Positions 20,604 through 31,028 of a stretch of DNA of 64,000 bases are shown here, one piece after another. Position 1 is the first letter of the stretch. Each line of letters begins with the position of its first letter. Origin of the DNA: Brachypterus glaber (Eukaryota; Arthropoda; Insecta; Coleoptera; Kateretidae); assembly GCA_958510825.1 (NCBI GenBank), contig OY294046.1, positions 806,001 through 870,000 on the forward strand. The letters are read 5' to 3'. Under the pieces are notes generated by a model, which saw only the letters and a program-made list of their open reading frames with translations, was not told where the DNA came from and did not search any database. The translations under genes and the position numbers were made by a program.

Positions 20604-20816
20604 ATGAAGCTGAAGTTTGCAACGTTTTTTTGCATCGAAATGTCAATTAGCACTTATTCCATAACACGTTTTTAGCGTACTAGTACTTTAGAAAACTCGC
20701 CGCAAGCGGCTTTTTCTAAACTTGTACTCGTGCGCTGAAAACGTATATAAACTAGTACTTTAATGTACTATTTGAATTTTCGTTGCAAAAAAAAACGTTG
20801 CAAACTTCAGCTTCAT
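20604..20816. mobile_element. Family A foldback MITE, copy A11
   Basis: Complete copy flanked by the perfect 8-bp duplication GCAATATT (20596-20603 and 20817-20824). It is in opposite arm orientation to A1. Confidence 0.93.
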
Positions 20817-20824
20817 GCAATATT

Positions 20825-21213
20825 ACTTTTTCTATTTTGCGACTCTTATAAGCTCATAATCACACGCATTTTGCGTGTGCTTATAGGCCCATAAGAGGTC
20901 TCTACTTTTTTTTCTGTTGGGTTGGCAACATACAAAAGCCTATCTCTTGACGTTTTGCGTGCAAATGTCAATGCCGATTCAAAGTTTAATTTTTTACAAA
21001 ATTTTGTGTTTGGGTTATTTTTTACCGTGTTAAAATTGTGGACTGGTTAATTGCAGTGAAAAAAGAAGAGATGACTGTAAAATATATCAAAATATCATTT
21101 GTTCTTAAAATTTTAAACATAGTGTTAACTGTAATGCCAACCCAAAACAAAAATCCCTAAATCAGTAATAAATTTAAATGTAAGTTTTTTAAATTTTAGA
21201 GCAAAATAGAAAA
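20825..21213. other. Unassigned stretch
   Basis: It contains short palindromic text near 20850-20895 (CTTATAAGC..., GGCCCATAAGAGG), but no gene and no recognised repeat. Confidence 0.45.
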
Positions 21214-21347
21214 AATTGTATAAAGCACTCTTTTCAAAAAACGTTTTTAGAGCATTAGTACTTTAGAAAACTCGCCGCTAGCGACTCGTTTTCTAAACTT
21301 GTACTCGTGCGCTAAAAACGTATGTTATGAAACTAGTACTTTAATAT
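21214..21347. mobile_element. Family A fragment, copy A12
   Basis: It keeps the central palindrome (ACTCGCCGC...CTTGTACTCGTGCGCTAAAA) and part of the right arm, and is cut by the C2 element at 21350. Confidence 0.75.
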
Positions 21348-21351
21348 TCTA

Positions 21352-21776
21352 CACGGAAAGAAATTAGTGGGCTCTGCGCTATACATTATAAGATATTTGG
21401 TAACAGTGGCAAATTATAGTGATTTAAGCTATAGATTATAAGGGACACAATAACTAATAATGTTAAAAATAAATTGGAAACGATTATATATATTACAGAC
21501 ACGATTATATTTATTACAGGCACTATTATAAATTTACAGAAATTTTATTATATTATAAAAATTATTAGCACGGACAATAATTAAATCTCTTTAAGCTATA
21601 AATGCCATACTATTTGTTATATTTTATTATTCACTAAACAATTAAAGTATTTCATATAAATTTTTACACTGACTGCCATAATTGTAAGAGAAAGCCTTGT
21701 ATTTATATAATAAGCGATTATAATTTGCTTGGTATGTGTGTTATAGCGCTCCCAGCTATAATTTTTTTTTTCCGTG
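21352..21776 (-). mobile_element. Family C TA-flanked MITE, copy C2
   Basis: Full length, inverted relative to C1, with TA on both sides. Almost identical to C1 and C4. Confidence 0.87.
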
Positions 21777-22209
21777 TATAAGAAGAATTTGTCGAGTTTT
21801 TGAGTGAGTTTTAAGGCGCCATCCACAGCCTCGCATTATCTTAAACATAACGTTATAAGCCTGCGCACATGACACATGTTATGTTTTTTATGCAAAAATA
21901 ACTAATAGGGGAAATTAATATTTACAAATTATTGTTTAGTTGGTAGTAGTGCATTATGTAATAAAATATGAAATAAAATATTTCTTTAAAAGTATAATAG
22001 CGAATTAATATTTACGTTTGTATAATTAATTAATTAAAGGCACCGTTTCAGTTTAATTATCGGATTAAAAATAAAAATCATTCCTCAAGCGGAAAATGAC
22101 TTTTAATACTCGCGGTAAGTAATGTCCAATTAAGAAAAGAAAGTATAACTGCATATTATTCGATGTAGATACCATATTCAATCACATTTCATGAAATCAC
22201 AATAAATTG
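21777..22209. other. Mostly unassigned; family T remnant
   Basis: A diverged family T piece lies at about 21812-21898 (GCCATCCACAGCCTCGCATT ... TATGCAAAAATA). The rest shows no gene or repeat. Confidence 0.45.
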
Positions 22210-22352
22210 TGTTTGCAGAAAATAAGGGGAAAGATTCTACATCACAATACATGAAAAACAAGCATAGGAATATAGTTGCATTTTTAGGCTAAAAAACGTT
22301 GTAATTTTTGACCTTCTCACCCCCACGAAATCTTCTTCGCTACGGCCCTGGA
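22210..22352 (-). mobile_element. Family P fragment (copy P4)
   Basis: It ends in CTTCGCTACGGCCCTG, the P terminus, preceded by GTAATTTTTGACCTTCTC and the TTGTAATTTT motifs typical of P2 and P3. Only one end is present. Confidence 0.6.
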
Positions 22353-22450
22353 TACCCGGTTAAAATTTATCTGACTGATGGGATAAATTTAACCGTGAAT
22401 TTAAAAATAGGCCATGAAGAAAACTGGGTAAAAACCCAGTTTAAAAAATG

Positions 22451-22515
22451 ATGAAGCTAAAGTTTGCAACGTTTTTTTGCATCGAAAATTTAATAAGTAT
22501 ATTAAATCACTTGTT
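22451..22515. mobile_element. Family A end fragment, copy A13
   Basis: It has ATGAAGCTAAAGTTTGCAACG and the adjoining arm only. The rest of the element is absent. Confidence 0.7.
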
Positions 22516-23730
22516 CCCTAAGACATATTCATATTTTTAGATGGATTTTTTCTCGGCTTTTGTCACTTCTGTGTAATTAAGTAGCTAAAGCATGTATCAG
22601 ACATTTTTTGTCTTTTTTTTCAAGGTTGTTTTATTTAATTTTTATAATAAAATCCAATATAAAAATAAATATTATTGTAACAAATAACAAATAAATTTTC
22701 GAGACCCATTAGCTTTGAAATCGAGCAACAAACCGTGACAAAAGTCATCTAGGCAATTTTTTACGTTGGTTTTATTAATTTTGTAAGTGTCAAAATATTT
22801 ATGCTCTGATTTGTTTATTGAAAACCCAACAGATTTAAAAATACTATGAAATAGTAGAGGACCGTTTTCTACAGGGCAGGCCAAAATACTGAAGAATTGC
22901 TACAGTTCCGACCAATCTAAACACTAGCCAGAGCCGTCTATTTTTAAGGTTTTTAATGTATATTTTCGTCAAAAATGTATTCTGATGGGCGTAAAAGAAA
23001 CAAACCTGCAAAAAAAAAACGATCTAAACCAAAGAGTTAGGTTATGTTTTATATCTGTAAATATACAACAGTGCAAAATCGGTCGGAACTCTAGACACTT
23101 TGAAAAAAACATCGCAGATAGTCGAAGAAGCCAAAAAATTAGAAGTGTTTAAAGTGTCCACAGTTTTTCTGGTCCACTCTGTAAAAAAGAAGTGACAGAA
23201 AAGTGTAAATTTTGAAAAAACATGCAAATCACAAAAAACAAGTGTCATCTCATTTTATTGCTTCAGAAACTTGAGTTTTGATATGTAATCTCTTTAAAGT
23301 ACTTTTAAAAAACTAAAGGCCTGTTAAAAAAAACACTTTTATAAAATGAAACAGAAGTTTAAGAAAAACTTCGCTATAAATTGCAAAAACGGTCCAAAAA
23401 AATACAGGTTTTCAAAAATTCATCTGGGTTACATTGTTTTGAACCGTGAGCGACGATATACATATTTTTAACACCCACGATATAATACGTACATTGAAAA
23501 GACTTCAGTAACATGAAGGTGGCCCAATGTTCACATTAAGTAAAAATTCCATAGCATACTATACACAACATCGTCTGTTAGTCAAAAACATTACACAGTA
23601 AAAAATTCCAAATCCAGCTTCAAACTGTTCAACTATCACCAATCATTTTATCGAAAAACAGCAAACTACACTTTCAAAATACGCAAAAAATTCACACACA
23701 ACACTCAAATGTAAACAGTAGCTACTAGTT
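22516..23730. other. Low-copy stretch without a recognisable gene
   Basis: This is the longest interval with no repeat match. Short frames exist on both strands, for example a lysine/arginine-rich 21-codon frame at 22976 and minus-strand frames at 22672-22884 and 23042-23248, but none resembles a known protein. It could hold intron or intergenic DNA. Confidence 0.4.
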
Positions 23731-23770
23731 TCTAAAATAACATACTAAAACACTGTTTTTGTGGTAAAAT

Positions 23771-24176
23771 GCAGTCGATAAAATTCACTTTTTCTGTTAA
23801 AAAAACCTCGAAATTCCAATGGGAAAAATTCGTTTTTCCATTTAACTCCACGGCGTTCTTCGTACAAACCGTCCGCCTCGAACTGTGTGCGTAAACTGGC
23901 AAACCGAGAAAAGTCGTGCTATGACCGAAAACCGAGGTGCGCCGAACGCGGCGTTCGCGCGCGTTCGGCCGTACACTGGGCATTGAGAAGAAAGTGCAAT
24001 TGCCTCCTCACCTGAAGGAAAAAGTAATAGTTCTTCTACCTGTGGCCATGTGTATTAACCGTAATAATGACGGCTGGCTACCATTATTCTATTTTTCAAA
24101 GGTTTTCGGATTTTTCTTTTTTTGGGAATACCAAATCCGTTGGCTAGACAGGGCAATAAAAATTTACCATAACTAA
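23771..24176. other. GC-rich, CpG-rich island with palindrome
   Basis: From about 23870 to 24000 the base composition turns GC- and CpG-rich. At its centre GCCGAACGCG pairs with CGCGTTCGGC (23941-23969) around a 9-base loop. Open frames run through it on both strands (23732-23983 minus, 23937-24176 plus), but neither translation is recognised. It could be a promoter-proximal region, a first exon, or a fragment of a GC-rich element. Confidence 0.35.
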
Positions 24177-24429
24177 ATACGTACTTTTCCCACAAAATAA
24201 TTATTTTAAATTTTACAATTTTTTTTTGAAAAAAAAAATGATAAGAAACTTATGATCGTCTGTGGTCCAGATTTGAAGCCTTTTCATCAAAGCGTTCTCG
24301 AGTTATAGTGTTACAAATTTTCCAGAATTTTTTTTTGTACTAAAAATTTTAGAATTTTTTTCCGATGATTTTTTTATGGAATAAAAAAAAATATTCCCTG
24401 ATAGCAAAACATTTCTAAAAAATACTGGA

Positions 24430-25114
24430 ATAGTATATTCTATAACTAGTATGGAATAGACAATATTCCGCGCGAGCGGAAAGTTTGTGTACGAGCCGGC
24501 AGGCTAGTATGACGGTTCGCGAGCGCGGAATGACTATTTCATACGTGTTGTAGACTATACTTTTTCTTCGACTGCAAATATGACACACTGCATGGCTTTA
24601 AACTGTGGACTTTTAAAAACAATGTTTTTTGTGACTCGACATTGTAAATGCAACAAAACACATATTTTTTAATAAAGCAATTAATGTTATTTAATAATTT
24701 TATCAAATCAGTACTTAAAAAAGATTTTTATTTAATTTTAGCACATATTTACAAATTATAATGCAAAAATTGAAGGTTATGTCAGATTGTTGTGACAGAT
24801 GTCAGGTTTAAATATTTAACAATAGATAAAGCAGTTTTAATTTTTTGAACTAAATTGGTAAAAAAACTGGTCAAATATTAAGAAAAACTAATAAACTTTA
24901 TGTAATTTTAACGCAAAACTTTAAATTGCATTAAATTATTTAATATTTCATGGTAAAATATATAAATTTTTGCTAATTTTGCTACAGTTTTCTTTACTTT
25001 TATAAACAAGAGATGACACCAAACTTGATACGGAATATTCATACTAGAATGGATTCATTCTGTGTTTGAAAAGTGTGTGTATTTGCTTCCATTCTAAAGC
25101 AGTCGTAGAAAAAG
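24430..25114 (+). mobile_element. Family F element, copy F2
   Basis: It begins ATAGTATATTCTATAACTAG. It carries a GC-rich hairpin block (about 24456-24550, CAATATTCCGCG...CGCGGAATGACTA with CGAGCGGAA inside) and then TTTTTCTTCGACTGC. It ends GCAGTCGTAGAAAAA, the inverse of that last motif. Non-coding. Confidence 0.82.
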
Positions 25115-25377
25115 AATATTCCCTAACAGAACAAGAATATTCTTACAATATTCTTGTTAATTTTCTGCTATCAGGAAATATTAAATTAAAAATGTAGTAA
25201 AAGGTAAAAAATATATATTTTTTAATACTGATTTAACATACACGGAAAAAATTGTTTTAGAGAAAAAAGTATGTCACGCTTTTTTGGCCATTTTAACGCC
25301 CTCCTCATAGGGGAGTCACTTAATTTTCGTATACCAAAAAAAAAAAAATTGTACCTTATATATTTTTATTCATTTTA

Positions 25378-25485
25378 GGGCCACTTGCACCAAATTTTGG
25401 TACGGGATTAACTCGGCTAAACCGAGTTTAAGTTAAAAATGCTGCGTTCTGATTGGTCAGCTGTCAATTTAAGTATAAATATAAA
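25378..25485 (+). mobile_element. Family U Harbinger-like fragment
   Basis: After TTA it starts GGGCCACTTGCACCA and continues with AACCGAGTTTAAGTTAAAAA and GCGTTCTGATTGGTC as in U1, then loses similarity. Related text (GCGCCGCGTTCTGATTGCTC, AATTTAATCCAAGTTTAAAC) resumes at about 26127-26200 beyond the palindrome and B4, so those may have split one element. Confidence 0.55.
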
Positions 25486-25664
25486 AGTTTAAATAGTAAA
25501 AAATACACAAAAGCTTTAAAAAATAAAAAATAATATTAATTTTATTAACTTTTTGTGACATCACATTGCTCTAAAAAGTGTCACAAAATCCTGAAATGAT
25601 TGCTTTAGGTTTTAGCAACCTTAACTCAATATGTAATATGCACAGTTGATACTTTCATTACAAT

Positions 25665-25855
25665 AACAGGGTTTGATAACAGGAATTTAAAATTATTTCT
25701 AATTTTTGGTGAGTGTGTTTAATACATACCTATGCCGAATAAGATTATATGTCTGTACACAGACATATAATCTTATTCGGCATAGATATGTATTAAAGAA
25801 ACTCGGCAAAAATAAAAAATAATTTAAAATTCCTGTTGTCAACTCTGGTAATATG
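25665..25855. repeat. Near-perfect palindrome with 36-bp inner stem
   Basis: The inner arms 25721-25756 and 25759-25794 are inverse copies with one mismatch, centred on GTCTGT-AC-ACAGAC. Outer arms containing AGGAATTTAAAATTATTT (25681) and AATAATTTAAAATTCCT (25818) extend the symmetry to about 190 bp. No second copy lies in the window and no coding frame is present. A transcript would form a long hairpin. It may be a MITE that lacks visible relatives here. Confidence 0.75.
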
Positions 25856-25864
25856 AGATTATCT

Positions 25865-26118
25865 CAACGAACTAACAATTCTTCTCTCTAGAATACGCAT
25901 ACCGTTAATATAAAGTATCGCCAACATCTCGGTTTGTTTGTAAACAAATAGTAGGTATATTCAGGCCTGAACAATAACAATTACCAGTAAATGTTATTGT
26001 TGTCTCTGTTAGAACAAAGTTGTGCGAGTAAGACAGACAAATGTATATGTTAGCTACGTTTTTTTCAGTTTTTACAAATGAAATGCCTATTCTAGAGAGA
26101 AGAGTTATTAGTTCGTTG
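25865..26118 (+). mobile_element. Family B hAT-like MITE, copy B4
   Basis: Full-length copy. The flanks GATTATCT and GATTACCT are an 8-bp duplication with one difference. Confidence 0.92.
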
Positions 26119-26126
26119 GATTACCT

Positions 26127-26438
26127 CGGTCAAAGTTTAAGTTTAAAGCGCCGCGTTCTGATTGCTCGACCGTTAATTTAATCCAAGTTTAAACCTAAAC
26201 CATCATTGGCTATAAGTACATCACTACTTTATAATCACATCCCAGATTTTTCTAAAATTTAAACTTAAATTTAGAATCACGTCACAGCACTCTTCTGCGT
26301 GTAGATGCCACACAAACAGGTCATTTTATAGCGTTTTTTAATATTCATTTTAATAAAATAATCGCCTTGTAGTCAGTGATTATTTTTTTAAATGCACATT
26401 TTCACATAATTAAAAATTATTTAATGTCATTTTTAATA
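26127..26438. other. Unassigned, with a family U-like start
   Basis: The first about 75 bases resemble the family U interior. The rest shows no gene or repeat. Confidence 0.4.
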
Positions 26439-26613
26439 CACGGAAAGAAATTAGTAGGCTCTGTGCTATACATTATAAGATATTTGGTAACAGTGGCAAA
26501 TTATAGTGATTTAAGCTATAGATTATAAGGGACACAATAACTAATAATGTTAAAAATAAATTGGAAACGATTATATATATTACAGACACGATTATATTTA
26601 TTACAGGCACTAT
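26439..26613 (-). mobile_element. Family C MITE, truncated copy C3
   Basis: It starts after TA with CACGGAAAGAAATTAGTAGG and follows C2 until ACAGGCACTATTTAA, where similarity stops. About 60 percent of the element is missing. Confidence 0.8.
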
Positions 26614-26945
26614 TTAATTTAAAATGGGGTTTTAAGTTATGTTTGTAGAACCCATAGTAAAAAAATACGTAAAATTTCCTTTACAACGGCGTTTCACACT
26701 TTAAATTTGATGCCCTTTGAACTCAAATTTCAGTTATATGCAGGTTGCCAAGATGGAAGAACAACTATAATGCAGCAATCAGTTGAATACATAAAATGAA
26801 TAAATATTTTTTGAATATAAATATCTTGGTTAAAATATCAAATTTTAGGTGTAATAACGTTGAAACGATTGCATACAGAGACTTTATTTAATTTGACACA
26901 TAGATTAAAAAGTGGCGGGGTGAATTGCTATGAGTTCGTCACGTC
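26614..26945. other. Unassigned stretch
   Basis: No gene is seen. Around 26745-26780 the text matches a piece at about 10660-10692 (ATGGAAGAACAACTATAAT), which marks a low-copy dispersed repeat. Confidence 0.4.
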
Positions 26946-27120
26946 AGGGCCGTAGCGAAGATTTGGTGGGGGGAAGAAGGTCAAAAATTACAACTCTCCT
27001 TCCCCCACCTATCTTGAAATTCGAAAAAGTTGTAAATTTCATGGGATGAAAATATAAAAGTTGTAATTTTAGCAGTTACTCCTACTACTTTTTTTTCTAG
27101 TCATCAATTTTTTCGTTGAG
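26946..27120 (+). mobile_element. Family P element, partial copy P1
   Basis: It starts CAGGGCCGTAGCGAAGA, the P terminus, with the AAAAAGTTGTAAATTTCATGG block and GTCATCAATTTTTTCG. CAGGG-type ends suggest hAT affinity. The opposite end is missing where K2 begins. Confidence 0.6.
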
Positions 27121-27122
27121 GG

Positions 27123-27541
27123 AATAATAGTTATTTATGGTACTAGTGGCTCGAAAATTAACCTGCGAGACGTCAGCCAATATCGGTTTACCCATGAGTG
27201 CCATACAAGGTTTTATCCAATAAATAGCTTAGGAGTTCATATTTTTATTAAAAATTTTAATGACATTTACAAGAAAATAATTTGACAAGTGACTGTTGAG
27301 TGGGTAAAATAAATAATTATCCACTCAATATGGTTTTATCCAATAAATAGCTTAGGAATTCATATTTTTATTAAAAATTTTAATGACATTTACAAGAAAA
27401 TAATTTGACAAGTGACAGTTGAGTGGGTAAAATAAATAATTATCCACTCAATAAAGTAAAAGCCACGCGGGGGTTATTATTGAGTTTATCTATTTAAAAT
27501 AAAGCTGGTAATTGTCTTATTATCTGTATGTATTGGATAAA
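27123..27541 (-). mobile_element. Family K repeat, copy K2, with internal duplication
   Basis: Inverted relative to K1. A segment of about 122 bp (GGTTTTATCCAATAAATAGC through ATTATCCACTCAATA) occurs twice in tandem, at about 27209-27330 and 27331-27452, which explains the extra length. The second copy runs on to the GATAAGAC/TATCTGTA-type end. Confidence 0.75.
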
Positions 27542-27580
27542 AGTTATAACTTTAGAAGCAGTAGATCTAGAAAATCAAAA

Positions 27581-27815
27581 ACAAGCGCCTAAATGCAGCT
27601 CTATATGCAAGATTTTGTTTTGGTTTTTTGTTGTTTGGTCTTTTTTTTAACGAGGGGGCCTTGGTTTACGTTAACGTTGGTTTGGCGTCTGTTTGGTGTT
27701 TTTTTTTTTGTAAAAAAATGTTTTTTATTTAAAATAACATATTAAAAAACGGTCAGCGCATGCGCATGCGCAGTTTATCAAAACGTTGCATAAAGAGCTG
27801 CACATAAGCGCTCCT
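27581..27815 (+). mobile_element. Family L MITE, copy L1
   Basis: About 235 bp with ends ACAAGCGCCTAAATGCAGCTC and GAGCTGCACATAAGCGCTCCT in inverse relation. AATCAAAA stands on both sides (27573-27580 and 27816-27823), an 8-bp target duplication. It contains a T-rich stretch, the CpG-rich CGCATGCGCATGCGCAG, and no coding frame. Confidence 0.82.
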
Positions 27816-27872
27816 AATCAAAAAAGTTGACCTATTGACGATGTTGATTTTATTAATCGGCTCCTTACTACT

Positions 27873-28978
27873 AGGGTGGTGAAGATGTACGGGGATGGGG
27901 GAGCCTCCCCCCACCTATTTTGACATTCGAAAAAGTTGTAAATTTTATGGTTTATTCCCAGTCAACACAAATACATGGCAGGAACATAGCAGGTACATAA
28001 CCACTGTTCTATGTGATGTTGCAGACATGTAATTTTTATAGTCCATGTATAGTCCTTGGACTTTAACAATTCCGCCTCAAGTTATGTATCAGCTACATAA
28101 CATGCTACATATCAGATACATACTAGGTACATAACAATAAAATTAGGCGTTTCCGAATTTTACTTGTTATGGAGTGCATCATAGATTTAGACATGGTGAA
28201 CATTTTTACGTCTTTTTGATAAACCTAATAATTAAAGTATATAAATATCTTTATATGTAGCATCCATCAGGCAAAATTCTTATACGATGTGCATTTTTAC
28301 TGTGAAAGCAAACTTTCTACCAGGCTTAAAAATCATGGGCCACATAAAAAGCCAATTTTTAGAGAAAAAAATAGCAAATAATCATTTAAAAAAAAATATA
28401 TATATTTTAATTTTTTGTCTAAAATTATCTAAAATCGGTTTAGTTGTCTAAAAATACATGCGTTTCTACTACTTAAGGGTAAAACTTTTATTATTAACAA
28501 CAATTTTAAGAATATTAGTGATTCTAACCTATAAAAATTAAAATAATATAGACGCCATATTTAGTATTGAATTCATAACATTTTATGTATCGTGTATGTT
28601 CTCGTACCATATATATGATACATAACATGCAATATTGCATGTTATGTATCATACATATGTATGTTACATCTTAAGTAATATGGCACATGTAACGTAAAAA
28701 ATCTTTCTGTTATAGGGCATGTTATGTAGCATACATATGTATGTTATGTCTCATGTAATATGGCACATGTTACCTAAAAAATCTTTCTTTACCATGTTGC
28801 ATCCATATATGTGCGGACTGGGTTAATACGAAAGCTGTAATTTAAGGGAACGTTTTTTTTTTTAGTCATTAACTTTGTGGTAGCGGGGAGAGGGAATAAA
28901 AGTTATAATTTTAAACTAAAAAAAGTTGTGATTTTCGACCTTCTCCCCCCACTAAATCTTCTTTGCTACGGCCCTGGA
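27873..28978 (+). mobile_element. Family P element, copy P2, interrupted
   Basis: The left part has CCTCCCCCCACCTATTTTG and GAAAAAGTTGTAAATTTTATGG. The right part has AAAGCTGTAATTT, GTCATTAACTTTGTGG and the end CTTTGCTACGGCCCTG. Between them lies an unrelated inverted-repeat element (27957-28822). Compare the uninterrupted P3. Confidence 0.65.
27957..28822. mobile_element. Nested element with CCCAGTC ends
   Basis: 866 bp beginning CCCAGTCAACACAAATACATGG and ending CCATATATGTGCGGACTGGG, an imperfect inverted repeat of about 22 bp. The flanks are TTATT and TTAAT; the duplication is not resolved. The interior is rich in ATGTTATGTAGC/ACATAAC words. It contains a tandem pair of about 75-85 bp units near 28632-28710 and 28718-28793 (ATACATATGTATGTTA ... 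AAAAATCTTTCT). No transposase is evident. Confidence 0.6.
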
Positions 28979-29462
28979 TGTAACACAGGTATAGCAAACT
29001 TGTATGGCTGTTAAATAACCTTATTTGTGCATTAAAACCGACACTGGTTTCATTTCCAAATAAAACAATTTCAAACAATCGGTTTCTGATCGCCATAGAT
29101 AACACAGAGAAAAAGATATCGTTCATTCTAAAGAACTACCTCTTTTGGTTTAAAAAATGTAAAAAAATAAAAAATAAAAAAAGGTTTTTTTGTGGTCAGA
29201 TGAAAAATTCCATTATCTTCCAAAACCGAGCATCTCAGATTTAACTGTCAATGATTTTATAATGTGTAGACTTCCTACTAACATGAATAACTGTTGGTTT
29301 GCGTTGGCAAGTCACTAAAACTTAATTTGTATTAAAGATTAGAGTGACGGGAAATTGTTTAAGTTTTTTTTGCTTAAATTTCTCTAAGAAAAATGGAAAT
29401 TTTAGCTCAACTGCCTCGGATAAGCGAGCGGACTTTCTCCTAAAACATTGATTATTTTTTTT
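28979..29462. other. Unassigned stretch
   Basis: No gene or repeat copy recognised. The minus-strand frame 28911-29126 overlaps the P2 end. Confidence 0.45.
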
Positions 29463-30097
29463 TTTTGAAAATAGTATATTGTTTTACTAAGAGGAAAAGT
29501 GAAGCTTTTTTTTACTAGCCTGTAGAATTTACCGGAAACTACAGACGAGTAAAAAAAGCACTTTTACTCTGAGTGAAACATACTATTTTTTCTTCAAGCA
29601 TCCTATATATATTTTTTAAATATTAATTTTTGAATTTAATTTATTCAGTAATAAAGTATGTTTTTTTTATTAAAATAGGCCAATAAAACCCTTTTGAAAT
29701 AAACTTAAACCTTCCTTAGATCATTTAAAATTTTTTTCGTAGGTTAAATCGTACACTTTTCGCGATTTCGATGGTAACATGTCTAATGTAGCATTTGCAA
29801 TTTCGGAGATATTTGAAGGTGTATAAACCATATATTCTTCTTCAATCATTTTTAATCAATTTCACACAAGGTTTTTGCACAGAATCTCGAGTCAACCACC
29901 TGTTTACATAATAAACAAACAAGTTTGAAGTATGGCTGTCATCAAAGTCAAAGAGTGCTGCCGCCAGTGGTGGTTTTGCTAACTAACTTTTTTTTACGGC
30001 GTACAACAATGAACTATTTTTTTTACTGTAAAAAAAAATAGATCACTTCCAACAAGTGTGTTCAGTTATAAAACATGAACATTTTAATACGCTTGAA
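29463..30097 (+). mobile_element. Family Q repeat, copy Q1
   Basis: About 635 bp that matches 45145-45668 in reverse. Landmarks are TAGAATTTACCGGAAACTAC, a hairpin of AGTAAAAAAAGC-type arms near 29500-29560, GAGTCAACCACCTGTTTACA, and CTGCCGCCAGTGGTGG. Some landmarks are GC-richer than the body, and one 107-codon frame exists in Q2 only, so I do not call a gene. It is probably a non-autonomous transposon. Confidence 0.7.
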
Positions 30098-30104
30098 CAA
30101 AATA

Positions 30105-30708
30105 GTTATTTATATACCAAGGGACTAAACTGGCTGTTTTAGTCTCGCTACATTAGTGTTTCCTGAGCGAGCGTAGCGAGCGAGGGAAACAGAAATGCAA
30201 GGGACTAAAACAGCCAAGTTTAGTCCTGAGGTATATACACTACTTTTTGCAGGACCAAACATAATTTAGGTAGGTATATAAAATTCAAATTAAAAACCAC
30301 GCGTCTAAAATCGGTTGTTTTCGTAATTTAATCAAGATGCCTGTAAATTGCGGAAAGTCAGTTCCATGGCTATCGCGATTTCAATTGTTTTTTAATATGG
30401 TTGACACAAACGTCAAAAAAATGGACGAAGATGATAAATTTTAAGTTATGTATAAATTGTTATAACAATGTTATTTTTAAAGGTTTTCTTTTTTAAAATC
30501 AAATAAATTGGTTTGAATCGCTAATTAATTACAAAACACCACCAAACCTAATTTTTGAACCAGCAAAGCACATAGTAAGTATAATATTTTAATATTATCA
30601 AGGTTGCCGTGATTTTTATTTCCTAGGGAGAAAAACGGCAAGTTTAGTCCCGAAAATGAAAGCGTAAAATTAGGTTTTAGTCTTGGTCGTGCAAAAATGT
30701 ATTTATTT
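30105..30708 (+). mobile_element. Family I element, copy I2
   Basis: Intact copy of the element split in I1. The left end is GGGACTAAACTGGCTGTTTTAGTC in two blocks of a palindrome centred on the GAGCGAGCGTAGCGAGCGAG core. The right end has AACGGCAAGTTTAGTCCCG and GGTCGTGCAAAAA. Terminal GGGACTAAAC motifs face each other across about 600 bp. No long open frame. Confidence 0.78.
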
Positions 30709-31019
30709 ACTTACCTAGTAGAGATATTCCTAGTCAGGTTATATAAGCTGCACTATTCCAATAAAGAACAATAAACACCAAGAAAAACTACACATTAATA
30801 ATGGTTTCTGTATCAGATCTAGACAATATGACATGTGAACTAATTTTACGCAAAACGTTACTCACAACGTATCTAGGCTGTTATTTATTTATTAATACCT
30901 ATTTAAAATAAGCATTGCTTTAAATTTACAATATGATTTAACCAATTCGTAAATATAGCAGTGATTGTAAAAATTTTATATCGAGGGTTTCAGTCTGAAC
31001 ATTGATTAAAGAAGAGATC
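30709..31019. other. Unassigned stretch
   Basis: No gene or repeat copy recognised. Confidence 0.5.
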
Positions 31020-31028
31020 CTCTTTAAC

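Noticed and set aside
22976..23041. Short Lys/Arg-rich frame resembling a nuclear localisation signal
   Set aside because: Only 21 codons, ends in A-runs, with no supporting exon structure.
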